Origin: Parietichytrium sp. I65-24A
Lineage: Eukaryota > Sar > Bigyra > Thraustochytrida > Thraustochytriidae
Assembly: GCA_012862575.1 (NCBI GenBank)
Contig: BLSF01000096.1
Coordinates: 43,512 to 107,511, forward strand
DNA: 64,000 bases
Reading direction: 5' to 3'
Shown piece after piece: positions 40,051 through 50,465 of this stretch. Every line of letters begins with the position of its first letter. Position 1 is the stretch's first letter. The position numbers and the translations under genes are program-made. Under the pieces are notes generated by a model. It did not search any database. It was not told where the DNA came from and was given only the letters and a program-made list of their open reading frames with translations.

Positions 40051-41790
40051 CTGACTGACTGTCCGTGCGCTGGCGCAGATTGGGTGACTGCCGCTTCGGC
40101 TGTTCCAAGGACTTTAAGGGTCTAGCTCCTGAGACTTTTCAGACCTGTGAGCGGCCAAACATGGCCAAACAAACAAACAGGCGAAACACACCACAGCCTA
40201 CACAACTTACCGGCGTTTGCTATCAGTACTGCACGAAACAAAGCGAGATCCACAGAATTCACAGAATACTTGTGCACAGAATGCACGGGTTGGCTGGTGC
40301 TCTTTCGTTGTTTCGCATTGCTTGTTCTCACAGTCGATGTTGATCGAAGCCAAGTGAATTAATTTGAGCGATGATACTGTGTGCTTTTGCAATTTATTCA
40401 TCCATTCATCCATTCATTTACGCTACGCTCTCTCTGGTCAAAAGTTTTCCTCGATCTGAGTTCCGTATTTCTGGTTGAATTTTAGAACTTTAGAATTTAG
40501 GAGGAAGAGAAGAAGAAAAGAATGTGCCAGAAATGGCGCTTGATTTACTCAGTTCACTCCTTCCTTTTGGTGTGGCCGGCCAGGTGCGCACTGACCATTG
40601 CTAGCGCTAATCTATAACAGTCTGCGGTGGTACAACTTTGGATTTACAGCGCTCTTCGTAGCGCTGCACTAAGTGACCGTAGGAAGAACATGCGGCGACG
40701 AGCAGAACTGGCGATGCTATTGTGCCAGCCAATGTGGCGCTCAAGGTCAAAGCATGTCAAAGCTCCGATTCCCTTTCTGAAGTGAATGAAGTATAAGTTC
40801 AAAGTTTGTGACTTTTTCCAACGTGCAGAGTGCTCAGTAAGTTTACTCCTTTCCCCATCGCAGCCTAAAAGAGGTGAATTACAGCTTTTGAAAGAAACAA
40901 AATCAGAACAGAATTCATGAGAATTAAAAACATAAACAGTTCTGAATATATTCTGAATTCTGAATTTCTCGAATCCTCGACTCGTGGGGCTGGTCGACGC
41001 TAATTGTTCATTAACTGAATCTGTAGGCCTCTCAGCCAGAGCAGGTCAAAGCGGCCAGCGAAATTTAGAGCCAGCCACAGCCAGTCATGAGTACTAGTGA
41101 CCGTTTACTACAAAAGGTAGGCTCTCCGAAGAGAGCCTTTGCGAGGCGTCAACCACCCAATTGATGAATTACCTGTTCTGAAAAGTAATCAATTGCTTCT
41201 TGGTTGTTAAATTGTCTTGGTTTGTCTTGTGTTGCCTTGTGTGCCTTGATGTGTCTTGTGTGGCGACGCAGAGGACGCAGAGTGGCAGTTAAACTAGTTG
41301 AACGGCGAAACACATTCAGCAACGCAGCAAAGACAGCAAAGAGAAAGAGGCAAAGTACAAAGCAGGGACACACTCTGGCAAACTCCACACCGCACTCGAG
41401 CCTCCAGCATTGCCTTTTTTGTCTCGATTTTTGTGTGTCCAGCGAATTTGTGCTACGACGCATTACCTGCCTGCCAAGCAAAGCACGAGGAAAACGGCGC
41501 GTTTTTTACCGCTTTTTGGCTCTTCTGATTCGGACAACAAGTCTCTTGCACTGTCAGCCGCTCGTCTTCTGAATTAATTCTAAATTCTCAATTCAGAATT
41601 GTGAATCTGTGGTGTCTGTGGTCTCGAAATTCTCGAAAACAGCGGCCTGGCAGATGCAGCTGATGCATCGCGCAATGGTTGGCTTCGAGCACACTGAGCA
41701 CGGGCTGGTTCCGCCCAGCTTTTATTTGTGCATTGTGGCAATCTGTGGCACCTCCTCGCCAATTGCATGCTCAAACACGACGAGGTTACC

Positions 41791-41826
41791 AGTGTAGCGT
41801 AAACAAACCCTATCGGAAGGTGGGGT
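41791..41826 (+). repeat. dispersed repeat, copy 2
   Basis: Same core AACCCTATCGGAAGGTGGGG, preceded by GTGTAGCGTAAACA as in copy 1. Confidence 0.8.
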
Positions 41827-42789
41827 GCTGAGCGTACTCAGACAAGGTCTTCGGAACGCTTTTGCGAAACGCATTTGTGAATCGTTTCTGCGAGATCTGC
41901 GAAACGCAATTAGGGCATCATAATCATAGTAATAGCTAACTAGCTCCGGAATTGTACTATCTTAAATAGGTAACTGAACCATACTGTTCTATGTACGTAT
42001 ATAATCCCCATTACTCCCCACCCTACCCTACTATACAGGGGTTATACGGGGTTATCTTCTCTATCTTCTGGAATTGCTGTAATATTTACTACGAATACGA
42101 CTAGCCAGAGTCTACCTACTATGTAGTAAAGTTTCAAGCGAGCTGAGATGAGCTGAGCAAGATCCGATCACTCAGCTCAGTCTTCAATCACTCGCGAAGA
42201 GATCAGCGGAGGCGAACGACACCTAACAGCTGTTTAGTTAAACTTTGTATCAAGTCTTAGCGAATTAGCGAATTAGCGAATAAAGAGTGGGGCGTTTCAA
42301 AAGTTAAAACTGACTTTTGGTTGAGCTCAACAAAGTCGAAAAAGGTCAATTTGGCTAAAGATTCACAAGATTGGACCAAGCCATACTACCAAGCCCAATC
42401 AACTCCTTCATCTCTTCGTCCTACCAGTGGGGCGTGATTTAAGAGCTCTCCAAAGTTGAATTTAGAATTTAGAATTCTGTTTGTTAAATTTCCCCGAAGT
42501 CCGAAAAATAAAACGTATGTTACTCGACTTTCGAGCAACGGGTACTGAGTAAGCATGGACAACTGTACGAGTGACTCACAGTCAGTGTTCAGTACGTACT
42601 CACTGTCAGTCACAGTCAAAGTCAAAGTGCAGTATGAAGAGTCTTAATAACAGACACGCTCGTAGTATGAGCGTGTGCTTGGCGAGAGCAATGTCACGTA
42701 CGAGGGGTGAGCCAGGTGAGCCCACTCCTCATTCTTTTGATATCTTTTTTGACTTTGATTGATTTGATGTTTATCTTGATCTCAAGATA

Positions 42790-42840
42790 AACAAACCCCA
42801 CCTTCCGATAGGTTGTGTTTACGCTGCACTTCGTGGCTCC
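42790..42840 (-). repeat. dispersed repeat, copy 3 (inverted)
   Basis: The reverse complement carries GAGCCACGAAGTGCAGCGTA, ACACAACC and CTATCGGAAGGTGGGG. It faces copy 2 about 1 kb away in inverted orientation. Confidence 0.8.
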
Positions 42841-43200
42841 GAATAGAAAAACATCTGCGGCTCGGAGGAATTCAATTCGGCGTCGTGCATATTCGTGCAT
42901 TGTGTTTACGACTGTAAGAAAGACCAAGCCGATCGATCGCTGAGCAGGGAGGGATAAGATAACTCTTTGACTTGTACAGATTGGACAGCGGTGTCTCTAG
43001 CCAACCTAAACTAACACAGAACAAAGCAGTGTCCACATCGCAAGCAGACCCCAAACGATCGCGGAGAGGGATTGGCAGGTGGCTCAGTGACTCTTCATCG
43101 GACAACGCAAACGAAACGCGCAAGGCATAGCTAGCGCAGGGATCGAAGGGTTGGCTGACTGTGTGTTTTGGATTCCAAAGTCAGAGCTCCGGACGGAAAG

Positions 43201-44265
43201 ATGACCAAGTATACCAGCAAAGCGGTGTGGCTCAAAGACGCGCTGCCGATCGGCATGCCTGGACCTGAGCACTTTGAGATCATGGAGAGTACCGTCGATT
43301 CTGAAAGCGACGTTCCCAGCGGACAGATTCTGGTACAAATCAAGTTCATGAGTGTGGACCCATATTTGCGTATGCGCATCAAGGCCGGCGAAGGCCTCCA
43401 ACCCATGGCGGGCTTCGTATCAGGAGTGGTCCTGGAGAGCAATGGGTGTGAAATGTGGAGCAAGGGGGACCTCTTCGGAGCAAATCTGCCTTTCGCGACA
43501 TTCCAGGTCATGGACCCTGCAAGCTCACTTATGTGGAAGCTCAGTGGAATCGTGGACGAGGACAAGTTGAGTTACGGAGTGGGCGTCCTGGGCATGACTG
43601 GAGCAACCGCGTATAGTGGCGTGGTTGGCACTCTTCGCCCAAACAAGGAGAAGAAGGGCGAAGTAATATTTATCTCCTCTGCGTCCGGCGCTGTCGGCTC
43701 TATTGCTGGGCAGATCTCCAAGAACGTGTACGACCTCAAGGTCTTGGGGTCTTGCGGTGGCCCTGACAAGTGCGAGCTCATCAAGAAGAGCTTTGGGTAC
43801 AACGAGGCAATTGACTACAAGACGATTGACACGAGCGGCGCTGATGGAGGCGTCGAGAACCTGGAGAAATTGATCCGCGAGTTCTCCCCCGAAGGCATTG
43901 ATATGTACTTCGAAAACGTCGGAGGGTACTTCTTCGAGGCAGCCATGAAGACTCTTCGCCCTGGCGGCAGGATCGCGGTTTGCGGAGCCATCACGGGTTA
44001 CAACGATGAAAAGGCAAAGATAAACAAAATCGATATTACCCAGATGGTCTATACCCAGCAGCGCATCGAAGGCTTTCTTTCGACAGAATGGCTCGTTGGT
44101 GCAAAGGGCAACTTTCTCAAGGATATGGCTGAGTGGGTCAAGGATGGCAAAATCGCCAACGTTCAGGAGACCTTTTACGATGGTGTCGAAAACTGGCCCG
44201 TCGCCTTCCAATCGCTGTTCAAAGACACACACAGGAACAACGGCAAGGTCGTTGTTAGAGTATAA
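43201..44265 (+). CDS. zinc-independent MDR-superfamily NADPH reductase, copy 1
   Basis: ATG 43201 (MTKYTSKAVWLKDALP) is chosen because the second copy begins at the equivalent codon; an ATG 33 bp upstream is not conserved there. The protein has 354 residues. It belongs to the medium-chain dehydrogenase/reductase group of leukotriene B4 12-hydroxydehydrogenase/alkenal reductases. Markers are the N-terminal domain, MTGATAYSGV, the cofactor loop ISSASGAVGSIAGQISK, the nicotinamide-region YFENVGGYFFEAAMKTL and PGGRIAVCGAI. These enzymes reduce alpha,beta-unsaturated carbonyls with NADPH and need no zinc. The catalytic-Zn Cys/His ligands are absent. It probably detoxifies reactive aldehydes in the cytosol. 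Both flanks are duplicated at the second copy. Confidence 0.92.
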   Translation: MTKYTSKAVWLKDALPIGMPGPEHFEIMESTVDSESDVPSGQILVQIKFMSVDPYLRMRIKAGEGLQPMAGFVSGVVLESNGCEMWSKGDLFGANLPFATFQVMDPASSLMWKLSGIVDEDKLSYGVGVLGMTGATAYSGVVGTLRPNKEKKGEVIFISSASGAVGSIAGQISKNVYDLKVLGSCGGPDKCELIKKSFGYNEAIDYKTIDTSGADGGVENLEKLIREFSPEGIDMYFENVGGYFFEAAMKTLRPGGRIAVCGAITGYNDEKAKINKIDITQMVYTQQRIEGFLSTEWLVGAKGNFLKDMAEWVKDGKIANVQETFYDGVENWPVAFQSLFKDTHRNNGKVVVRV

Positions 44266-46448
44266 AATCGTCAACCTATTCTTTCTTGCATTTCGCACCA
44301 ACTTGATCTTGGAAAAAGCGCATACCACAACCTTCCTTTCTCGCAGTCTCACCTCGGGGTTGACTCGTAGACAGAACTCTTGCGCACAATTTAATCCGCG
44401 CCCGCTCTGCCCGAGACAGTCACGATTGTCAACCAAGGAGTGCGAGTCCAGCTGCCTACTATGTGAGTACCTTTGCAGTGCTCGCGACACTGCGCAACAT
44501 TCAGAGTCGAGGTCAGAGGTCAGAGGTCAGAGGTCAGAGATGAGAGCGAATTTTAGAGCCGGCTGCGGCCAGCCATTACGGAAGGTTGGCTGTTCGAAGA
44601 AAGTCTGCCATTGCGAGACGTCGACCACCCAAATTGAGCACAAGTACATGCTGTATTAGCACCAAGTACTTGCTCCTCATTTAATCTCGTTCTCGACAGC
44701 CTTTCGTGGTGGACGCAGGCAGCGCTCGAGCCTCGCCAGCATCGCTTTGCCCGCAGGTTCTTGTGGAAAGTTGTCTACTGTGTGCCCAGCGATATTTCCG
44801 CTCTGCTGCCATTCACTGTCAGAATCAGTAAAGTGATGGCGCATGGAATTGGGCACGGTCCTGTTTTGACCGGCACGCAACTTGGCTCTTCAGCAAAGCC
44901 TTGCTCCCACAGTGCACAAGAGGTCTCTATCAACGGGGCTCGCTCCTCGTTCGAATGACTGTGATCTTTGAAACAACGGCCACCACCACAGTGTTAAAAC
45001 CCGAGTCGGCATCCTGAATCACCTGGATCTGGCAACTGCATCGTGCAAACATTGGCTTCCGAACATACTTCCGAGTCGGCATTCTGAATCAACTCTGGCA
45101 AATGTATCGTGCAAAGGTTGTCTTCCGAACAAATTTCAACTTGCATTGTGGCCGCCATGGCACCTGTGGCAGCTGTGGCAGCTCGCCTTCAATCGCTTTC
45201 TCCGCTGACTCCGCCAGAAACCGTCGCACGCTACTGGGACCGCCCCACGAGGTCCTCGGAACGCAATTGCAAAACGCATTTGCGAAACGCAATCCACGCA
45301 TCAGTCCATCAGTCCGCCCCCGAAGAGCACAACAAGCACAAAATAATTGCCCAAGATAGACAATGATGGCACAGAGATGGCACAAAGATAGCACCTCCAA
45401 TCATCTCCAATCAGCGCAAGGAAAACCACAAAAACCAAACGAAAAGGACGAAAAGGAAACGAAAGAAACATAAAGCACAGAGAACAGAAAGCTCCCGGCC
45501 AAACTCTCCGATTTCATCGCTTCCAAATCTTTCCAAAGTAGATTGTTAGTCGGCGAAGCGGCACTTCTCGGCGTCCGTCTCAGAGTCTCCGTACCAGTAC
45601 AAAGTGAACGTCAAAAGCAAGAACAAGGATGGTGAACTGTCAATCAACTGTCCATTGATCAAGCAAGACCCTAAGTCGGTTTTGACATGGCCGGTGCGGG
45701 CGTTGCAAGTGCCAAAGTACAAAGAGTACAAAGAAGATCAGGTGGGGGTGGAAGGACTCTACTTACTAGCGAGCGGGTAAGCTTCAGCTGGGTGATTTGT
45801 TGGGTGATGAGTGATAGCGACGAGCAGTGTGGCATCGCATGGGAGTTTGCATTGACATTCAGTGAACACAGAGCGCGAAGTAGAGAGTACTGGTACGAGG
45901 GAAGGCTGTAGAACTCTTTCTTACTTGTTTTGAGAGTCTTGAGAGTGCAGGCCACATGCTTTGGGAAAAGGGCAAACATGTGCATTTGGAAATTAAATCT
46001 TTGGGTACCTTATGATTCTTTGGGAAAAAGAATGGCAGCTAGATGCAGCTGCGAGATGAATGCGATGGCAGTTTGCGCGAACGCCGTTCCATCGCTCTTG
46101 GCGACAGCTCCACGAGCGAGAGGGGAATTCACGTCAACTCAGAATTCTTTTGTCAACTCGAACAACGTTGTGCATGGTGGAACAAGCTGTGAGAAAGACC
46201 GAGCTGGCCACTACAGGTTGGACAGCGGTGTCTCTCTAGAGTAGAGCTAGAGATAGCGCCAACCCAAACCAAAGCAGTATCCAAATCGCAAGCAGACCCC
46301 AAACGATCGTGGAGAAAGATAGACAGACGACTCAGCGAATCTCCATCGGACAACGCAAACGAAGCAAGCGAAGCATAGTCAGTGCAGAGATCGAAGAGTT
46401 GGCTGACCGTGAGTTTCGCATTCCAAAGTCAGAGTTCGGGACGGAAAG
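44266..46448. other. spacer between the duplicated reductases
   Basis: Contains the AGGTCAG array and the upstream part of the right duplication unit. The frames present are short and unsupported; I see no gene. Confidence 0.5.
44510..44539. repeat. AGGTCAG tandem repeat
   Basis: Four copies of the 7-mer AGGTCAG, close to the junction between the two duplicated units. Confidence 0.9.
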
Positions 46449-47525
46449 ATGACCAAGCATACCAGCAAAGCGGTGTGGCTCAAAGACGTGCTGCCGAGCG
46501 GCATGCCTGGACCTGAGCACTTTGAGATCGTGGAGAGTACCATCGATTCTGAAAGCGATGTTCCCAGCGGACAGATTTTGGTGGAGATCAAGTTCATGAG
46601 CGTGGACCCGTACCTACGCGGGCGCATCAAGTTGAAGACTCAGGACGGCGAAGGCCGCCAGCCCATGGTGGGTTTCGTATCTGGAGTGATCCTTGAAAGC
46701 AATGGGTGCGAAAAGTGGAGCAAGGGGGATCTCTTCGGAGCAAATCTGCCTTTCGCGACATTCCAGGTCGTGGACCCTGTACGCTCACTTATGTGGAAGC
46801 TCAGTGGAATCGTCGATGAGGACAAGCTGAGCTACGGAGTGGGCGTCCTGGGCATGCCGGGGGCAACCGCGTATGGTGGCGTGGTTGGCACTCTTCGCCC
46901 AAACAAGGAGAAGAAGGGCGAAGTCATGTTCATCTCCGCTGCGTCCGGCGCTGTCGGCTCTATCGCTGGGCAGATCTCCAAGAACGTGTACGACCTCAAG
47001 GTCTTGGGGTCTTGCGGTGGCCCTGACAAGTGCGAGCTCATCAAGAAGAGCTTTGGGTACGACGAGGCAATTGACTACAAGACGATTGACACGAGCGGCG
47101 CTGATGGAGGCGTCGAGAACCTGGAGAAGTTGATCCGCGAGTTCTCCCCCGAAGGCATTGATATGTACTTCGAAAACGTCGGAGGGTACTTCTTCGAGGC
47201 AGCCATGAAGACTCTTCGCCCTGGCGGCCGCATTGGAATTTGCGGAGCAATCTCGGGTTACAACGAAGAAAAGGCAAAGCCAAACAAGATCGATATTACC
47301 CAGATGATTTACACCCAGCAGCGCATCGAAGGCTTCCTTTCGACAGAATGGCTTGTAGGCTCGAAGGGCAACTTTCTCAAGGACATGGCCGGGTGGGTCA
47401 AGGATGGCAAAATCGCCAACGTTGAGGAGACCTTTTACGACGGTGTCGAAAACTGGCCTGTCGCCTTCCAATCGCTATTCAAAGACACACACAGGAACAA
47501 CGGCAAGGTCGTTGTTAGAATATAA
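46449..47525 (+). CDS. zinc-independent MDR-superfamily NADPH reductase, copy 2
   Basis: ATG 46449 (MTKHTSKAVWLKDVLP) opens 358 codons. It is nearly identical to the copy at 43201. The difference in length is four residues in KLKTQDGEGRQP, where copy 1 has KAGEGLQP. Other changes are conservative, such as VMFISAASGAV for VIFISSASGAV and IGICGAISGYNEEK for IAVCGAITGYNDEK. All cofactor-binding motifs are intact, so both copies should be active. The upstream 250 bp and the 3' flank are also similar, so regulation may be shared. Confidence 0.92.
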   Translation: MTKHTSKAVWLKDVLPSGMPGPEHFEIVESTIDSESDVPSGQILVEIKFMSVDPYLRGRIKLKTQDGEGRQPMVGFVSGVILESNGCEKWSKGDLFGANLPFATFQVVDPVRSLMWKLSGIVDEDKLSYGVGVLGMPGATAYGGVVGTLRPNKEKKGEVMFISAASGAVGSIAGQISKNVYDLKVLGSCGGPDKCELIKKSFGYDEAIDYKTIDTSGADGGVENLEKLIREFSPEGIDMYFENVGGYFFEAAMKTLRPGGRIGICGAISGYNEEKAKPNKIDITQMIYTQQRIEGFLSTEWLVGSKGNFLKDMAGWVKDGKIANVEETFYDGVENWPVAFQSLFKDTHRNNGKVVVRI

Positions 47526-48293
47526 AATCGTCAATCTATTCTTTCTTACATTTCACACCAACTTGATCTTAAAATCAGCTCAGACCGCAACCTTCCTCTT
47601 TCTCTCCCCCGCATCGCGAGCACAAGCCGGAACAGCACCAGCCAGTACCTTTTCACCGAAATTGTCACCAGACCTGACCCGCAGTCTCGACTCGGATCCA
47701 CTCTTAGACAGAACGCTCGCGCACAATTCAATCCGCGCCAGCTTTGCCCGTCACAGTCACGATTCTCGACTTGAAGCCTTGTTGAACCAAGGAGTGCGAG
47801 CGGTCCTCTGTCAGTACCTGTTTTACCTGAATTCTGATGTACTCAGTACCTGTGCAGTGTGCAGTGCTCGTGACGCCAAACATCGCCAAACCAAGCTTGC
47901 AAGCAAGCGATCAATGGCAATGTCTAGCAGGGAGGCTAACTGCACACACCATCACCCATCGCTCACGGTCTCTCTGTCTCTGTCTCTGTACATCTCTATA
48001 CAGGTCAACGTAGAGCTCGTATCGATGGGTTGCAAGTTTGCAGATGTTTGCAGCCACTGCAAGCTCTTCAAGCTCTGCATGCTCTGCAAGCGTGGCCAAG
48101 TCGCCGAGTAGACTCGGTTGTCGCGCGTAGAATCAGTCGCGAGTAAAGCGCAAAGAAGCGCAAGGCGCAAGCCTCTTCGATCGAGTTTGTGACGCGCGTT
48201 CGACGTCCGTGTTGGAGCCTCTGTCGGGGAAGAAGGGGAAAGAAAGGCGCGGGCGAACAACACCGCGACGCTCGGGTCTGAAAGAGGGAGAAA
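47526..48293. other. spacer between reductase 2 and the oxygenase
   Basis: The left half is the 3' flank shared with reductase 1. The right half should hold the oxygenase promoter and includes a TCTCTG-type stretch (about 47975-48000) and a TGCAAGC-rich stretch (about 48030-48100). No gene was recognised. Confidence 0.5.
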
Positions 48294-49361
48294 ATGTCGG
48301 CGGACGCGGGAGCGCGCGTGCAGTTTGACGCCAACGGCGAGTTGTTTAATCTGCATGCGATCGATCTGCGCAGAGATGATGACGAGGCGATTCGAAAGGA
48401 GCTGATGGAGCAGCTGGAGACTGTCGGATTTCTCGTGCTGACACATATCCCTGGATATGACGAGGAAAAGTTTCTCGCTGCGTCAAAGGCTTTGCATGGT
48501 CTGTCGAACGAGCAGAAGCGCAAGCTTTACCTGTCTAAAGACGAACCTTCGAATGTCAACACATATCGCGGCTACCAGCCATTCAAGCCTAACGATGCAT
48601 CGCACAAGGAGTTCTTCGACTTTGGTTGCCCTGTAAAGCCTTTGGAGATGAACAGCTTTCCGCTATACGAAGACACTCCGTTTCCGGACGGCCCAGAAAA
48701 CGAATGGATTCAAAACGTTTTTATGAGCACCCAGAGCTGCTGGCTGGATGCAGCGCTTCGGGTGGTCAGATTGCTTGCAGAAGGACTGGGCAAGCCCTCA
48801 AACTTCTTCGACCCGTGGTTTGTCGAGGGCTCTCTCAGCACAATGCGCAGTATACATTACTTGCCCCGAGCGTCTGGGGTTGTCGACAGCTCTTCGCTCA
48901 CAGAGGCCGAAGCAAAGCTGACGACGCCGCCACACGCCGACAGCGGGTTTCTTACATTTCTCGCAACATTTGGATATCCTGGTCTCCAGGTGTTGATTGA
49001 CGGAGAGTACAAAAGCGTCGCTCCGGTCCACGACACCTTGGTTGTCAATGTGGGGGACATGTTTGCACGCCTGACAGACTACCAACTCAAGGCGACTTGG
49101 CATCGAGTCCTGGATATTGGTGTGGAAAGGTTCTCGGCCCCTCTTTTTCTGGAACCAAAGTACTCTGCAAAGATTCCTCGTGGTCTTCTCAAGTCTGACC
49201 GGCGCGCTGCCGATGAAGATCTCTCCGATGCTGATATTCTCTTCGGAGACTGGCTTTTGCGGAGGATCACGGCTTCATACGTGGAGTGGAAAAACTACTC
49301 GATCCCGGAAGATCGCCGCAAGCATGTAGAGGCCATTTCGCTTGAGGAATTCAGAAACTAG
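48294..49361 (+). CDS. 2-oxoglutarate/Fe(II)-dependent oxygenase (isopenicillin-N-synthase-like)
   Basis: ATG 48294 (MSADAGARVQFDANGELF) gives 355 residues, normal for the family. The N-terminal DIOX_N-type region includes LETVGFLVLTHIPG. The jelly-roll core has the iron ligands His214 and Asp216 in PPHADSGFLTFL and His270 in KATWHRVLD. A downstream Arg-x-Ser (ERFSAPLFLEP) should bind 2-oxoglutarate. Related enzymes hydroxylate, desaturate or cyclise small molecules such as gibberellins, flavonoids and beta-lactam precursors. The substrate cannot be predicted here. It has no targeting signal. It is convergent with the first GPI-type gene, with only 147 bp between stops. Confidence 0.92.
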   Translation: MSADAGARVQFDANGELFNLHAIDLRRDDDEAIRKELMEQLETVGFLVLTHIPGYDEEKFLAASKALHGLSNEQKRKLYLSKDEPSNVNTYRGYQPFKPNDASHKEFFDFGCPVKPLEMNSFPLYEDTPFPDGPENEWIQNVFMSTQSCWLDAALRVVRLLAEGLGKPSNFFDPWFVEGSLSTMRSIHYLPRASGVVDSSSLTEAEAKLTTPPHADSGFLTFLATFGYPGLQVLIDGEYKSVAPVHDTLVVNVGDMFARLTDYQLKATWHRVLDIGVERFSAPLFLEPKYSAKIPRGLLKSDRRAADEDLSDADILFGDWLLRRITASYVEWKNYSIPEDRRKHVEAISLEEFRN

Positions 49362-49508
49362 TCCCATGGCTTTACAATTTGTACAGAAGTGTAAAGTGCC
49401 GGATCTTGCTTACAGTAAAAGGAAAGACAGAAAAAAGGCATTCTCAATTAAGTTTTCGTTTCTTTTGTTATTTCGACTTACTTTTCTTCGGGCGCGGATG
49501 AAGGTCAC

Positions 49509-50048
49509 TCACATCACCAAACTCAGCATGATGAGAAGAATTGGCAGAACAGCCTGCATCAGCATTCCACTGGAGTTAGCAGAAGAGTTGCGAGTCACCA
49601 TAACCACGTATTCCGTGTTACCGGCCCTGGCTGTTCCTGCCACGACATTTCCAGTCGCAGTGTTGGAGGACTGCGAGTAAGATCCGAAGCTAGAATACGA
49701 GAAGAGATAGCCAATGCTGCTGCCATAGCTGGACAGAAACAGCTGAGAGGCGCTGGTGAAATCGCTCGGTAGATTTGTTGCGAGATTTGCGTTGACGCAA
49801 GAGTTTGCTGCCACCTCCACAGAGAAAGTCCCGGGGGAGGTTGTTGGAGTGATGGTCACTGTGAAATTTCCGCCCACTGAATTCCCCGAACTTGAAGCCT
49901 CTTGCAGCTTCTGGCAATACTCGTCATCGGTCGTTGTCGAACGAGCTGCGCCACCCTCCAACACATGGCTCACTTGTTCTCGCAAGTTGCCCTTCACGAC
50001 CTGCGCAACCACCAGCACCAGACCCACTAGCTGCTTGACGCCCACCAT
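49509..50048 (-). CDS. small secreted, probably GPI-anchored protein (family member 1)
   Basis: The first ATG at 50048 (MVGVKQLVGLVLVVAQVVKG) starts a signal peptide; the frame is open 14 codons upstream without ATG. The 179-residue protein has several N-glycosylation sequons (for example NFT and NSS), a Ser/Thr-rich body and a hydrophobic C-terminal tail (SGMLMQAVLPILLIMLSLVM) without a following charged cytoplasmic end. This is the layout of GPI-anchored surface proteins. The block ANSCVNANLATNLPSDF resembles NTCLSIALPSNSDF in member 2, suggesting distant homology. No known domain is recognised. Confidence 0.7.
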   Translation of the reverse strand: MVGVKQLVGLVLVVAQVVKGNLREQVSHVLEGGAARSTTTDDEYCQKLQEASSSGNSVGGNFTVTITPTTSPGTFSVEVAANSCVNANLATNLPSDFTSASQLFLSSYGSSIGYLFSYSSFGSYSQSSNTATGNVVAGTARAGNTEYVVMVTRNSSANSSGMLMQAVLPILLIMLSLVM

Positions 50049-50436
50049 TTTCACTTTCTTCGCGGTCAACGACGGGATCAACGCCTGCAAGTGCCTCGTG
50101 TCCTCGCGTAATGAGCCTTGAGCGATGCGCTTCAGTTTGGTGACTGACAGTCACATCGCGGTAAATGAATGTGAATGAAGAGAAGAGGAGCCTTTTGGAC
50201 ATCACCTCTATCCCACGAAGTACCGTCACCGTAACCGGTACTACCTTCTCTTTCACGCTGTCTTGCCAGTCTTGTCGCTACACTTTAGTATCTTTGTTGA
50301 CTCAACTCAGGAAACCCATGGTGGATCCTACAGGCCGTTGGTTTTGGCTTTCTTTCTTACTTTCTTTCTGTCCTTCTTTCATCTGTTCAACTGTTCAATC
50401 ATTTGATATCGACTGTCTAAGTTGTTCATCAATTGA

Positions 50437-50465
50437 AATCAATCAATCAATCAATCAATCAATCA
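50437..50465. repeat. AATC microsatellite
   Basis: Seven AATC units. Confidence 0.9.

Larger units (their letters stand above)
40051..43200. other. long spacer, upstream part of a tandem duplication
   Basis: From about 41.0 kb onward this spacer matches 44.5-46.4 kb in a diverged tandem copy. It holds GAATTC-rich palindromic motifs (about 40935-40975 and 41570-41605) and two inverted copies of the dispersed CCTATCGGAAGGTGGGG repeat (41791-41826 and 42790-42840). The frames present are short and unsupported; I see no gene. Confidence 0.5.
41000..44500. repeat. tandem duplication, left unit (approximate bounds)
   Basis: This segment, including the reductase gene at 43201, is similar to 44500-47880. 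Matching blocks include about 41070-41160 vs 44551-44640, 41846-41917 vs 45250-45303, 42906-43200 vs 46190-46448, the coding regions, and 3' flanks to about 44440 vs 47800. The offset is about 3.2-3.5 kb. Confidence 0.75.
44500..47880. repeat. tandem duplication, right unit (approximate bounds)
   Basis: Counterpart of 41000-44500, carrying the second reductase. Coding regions are far more similar than the spacers, which show many indels. Confidence 0.75.

Noticed and set aside
41791-42840. A complete 1-kb transposon bounded by the inverted dispersed repeats
   Set aside because: Sequence just inside the left repeat (around 41846-41917) has a counterpart in the other duplication unit, which lacks the repeats. 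So this is not a simple insertion, and no target-site duplication is visible.
43525-47471. Long minus-strand frames opposite both reductases (up to 321 codons)
   Set aside because: They are conserved in both copies only because the plus-strand genes are. They match no family, while the sense frames carry clear MDR motifs.
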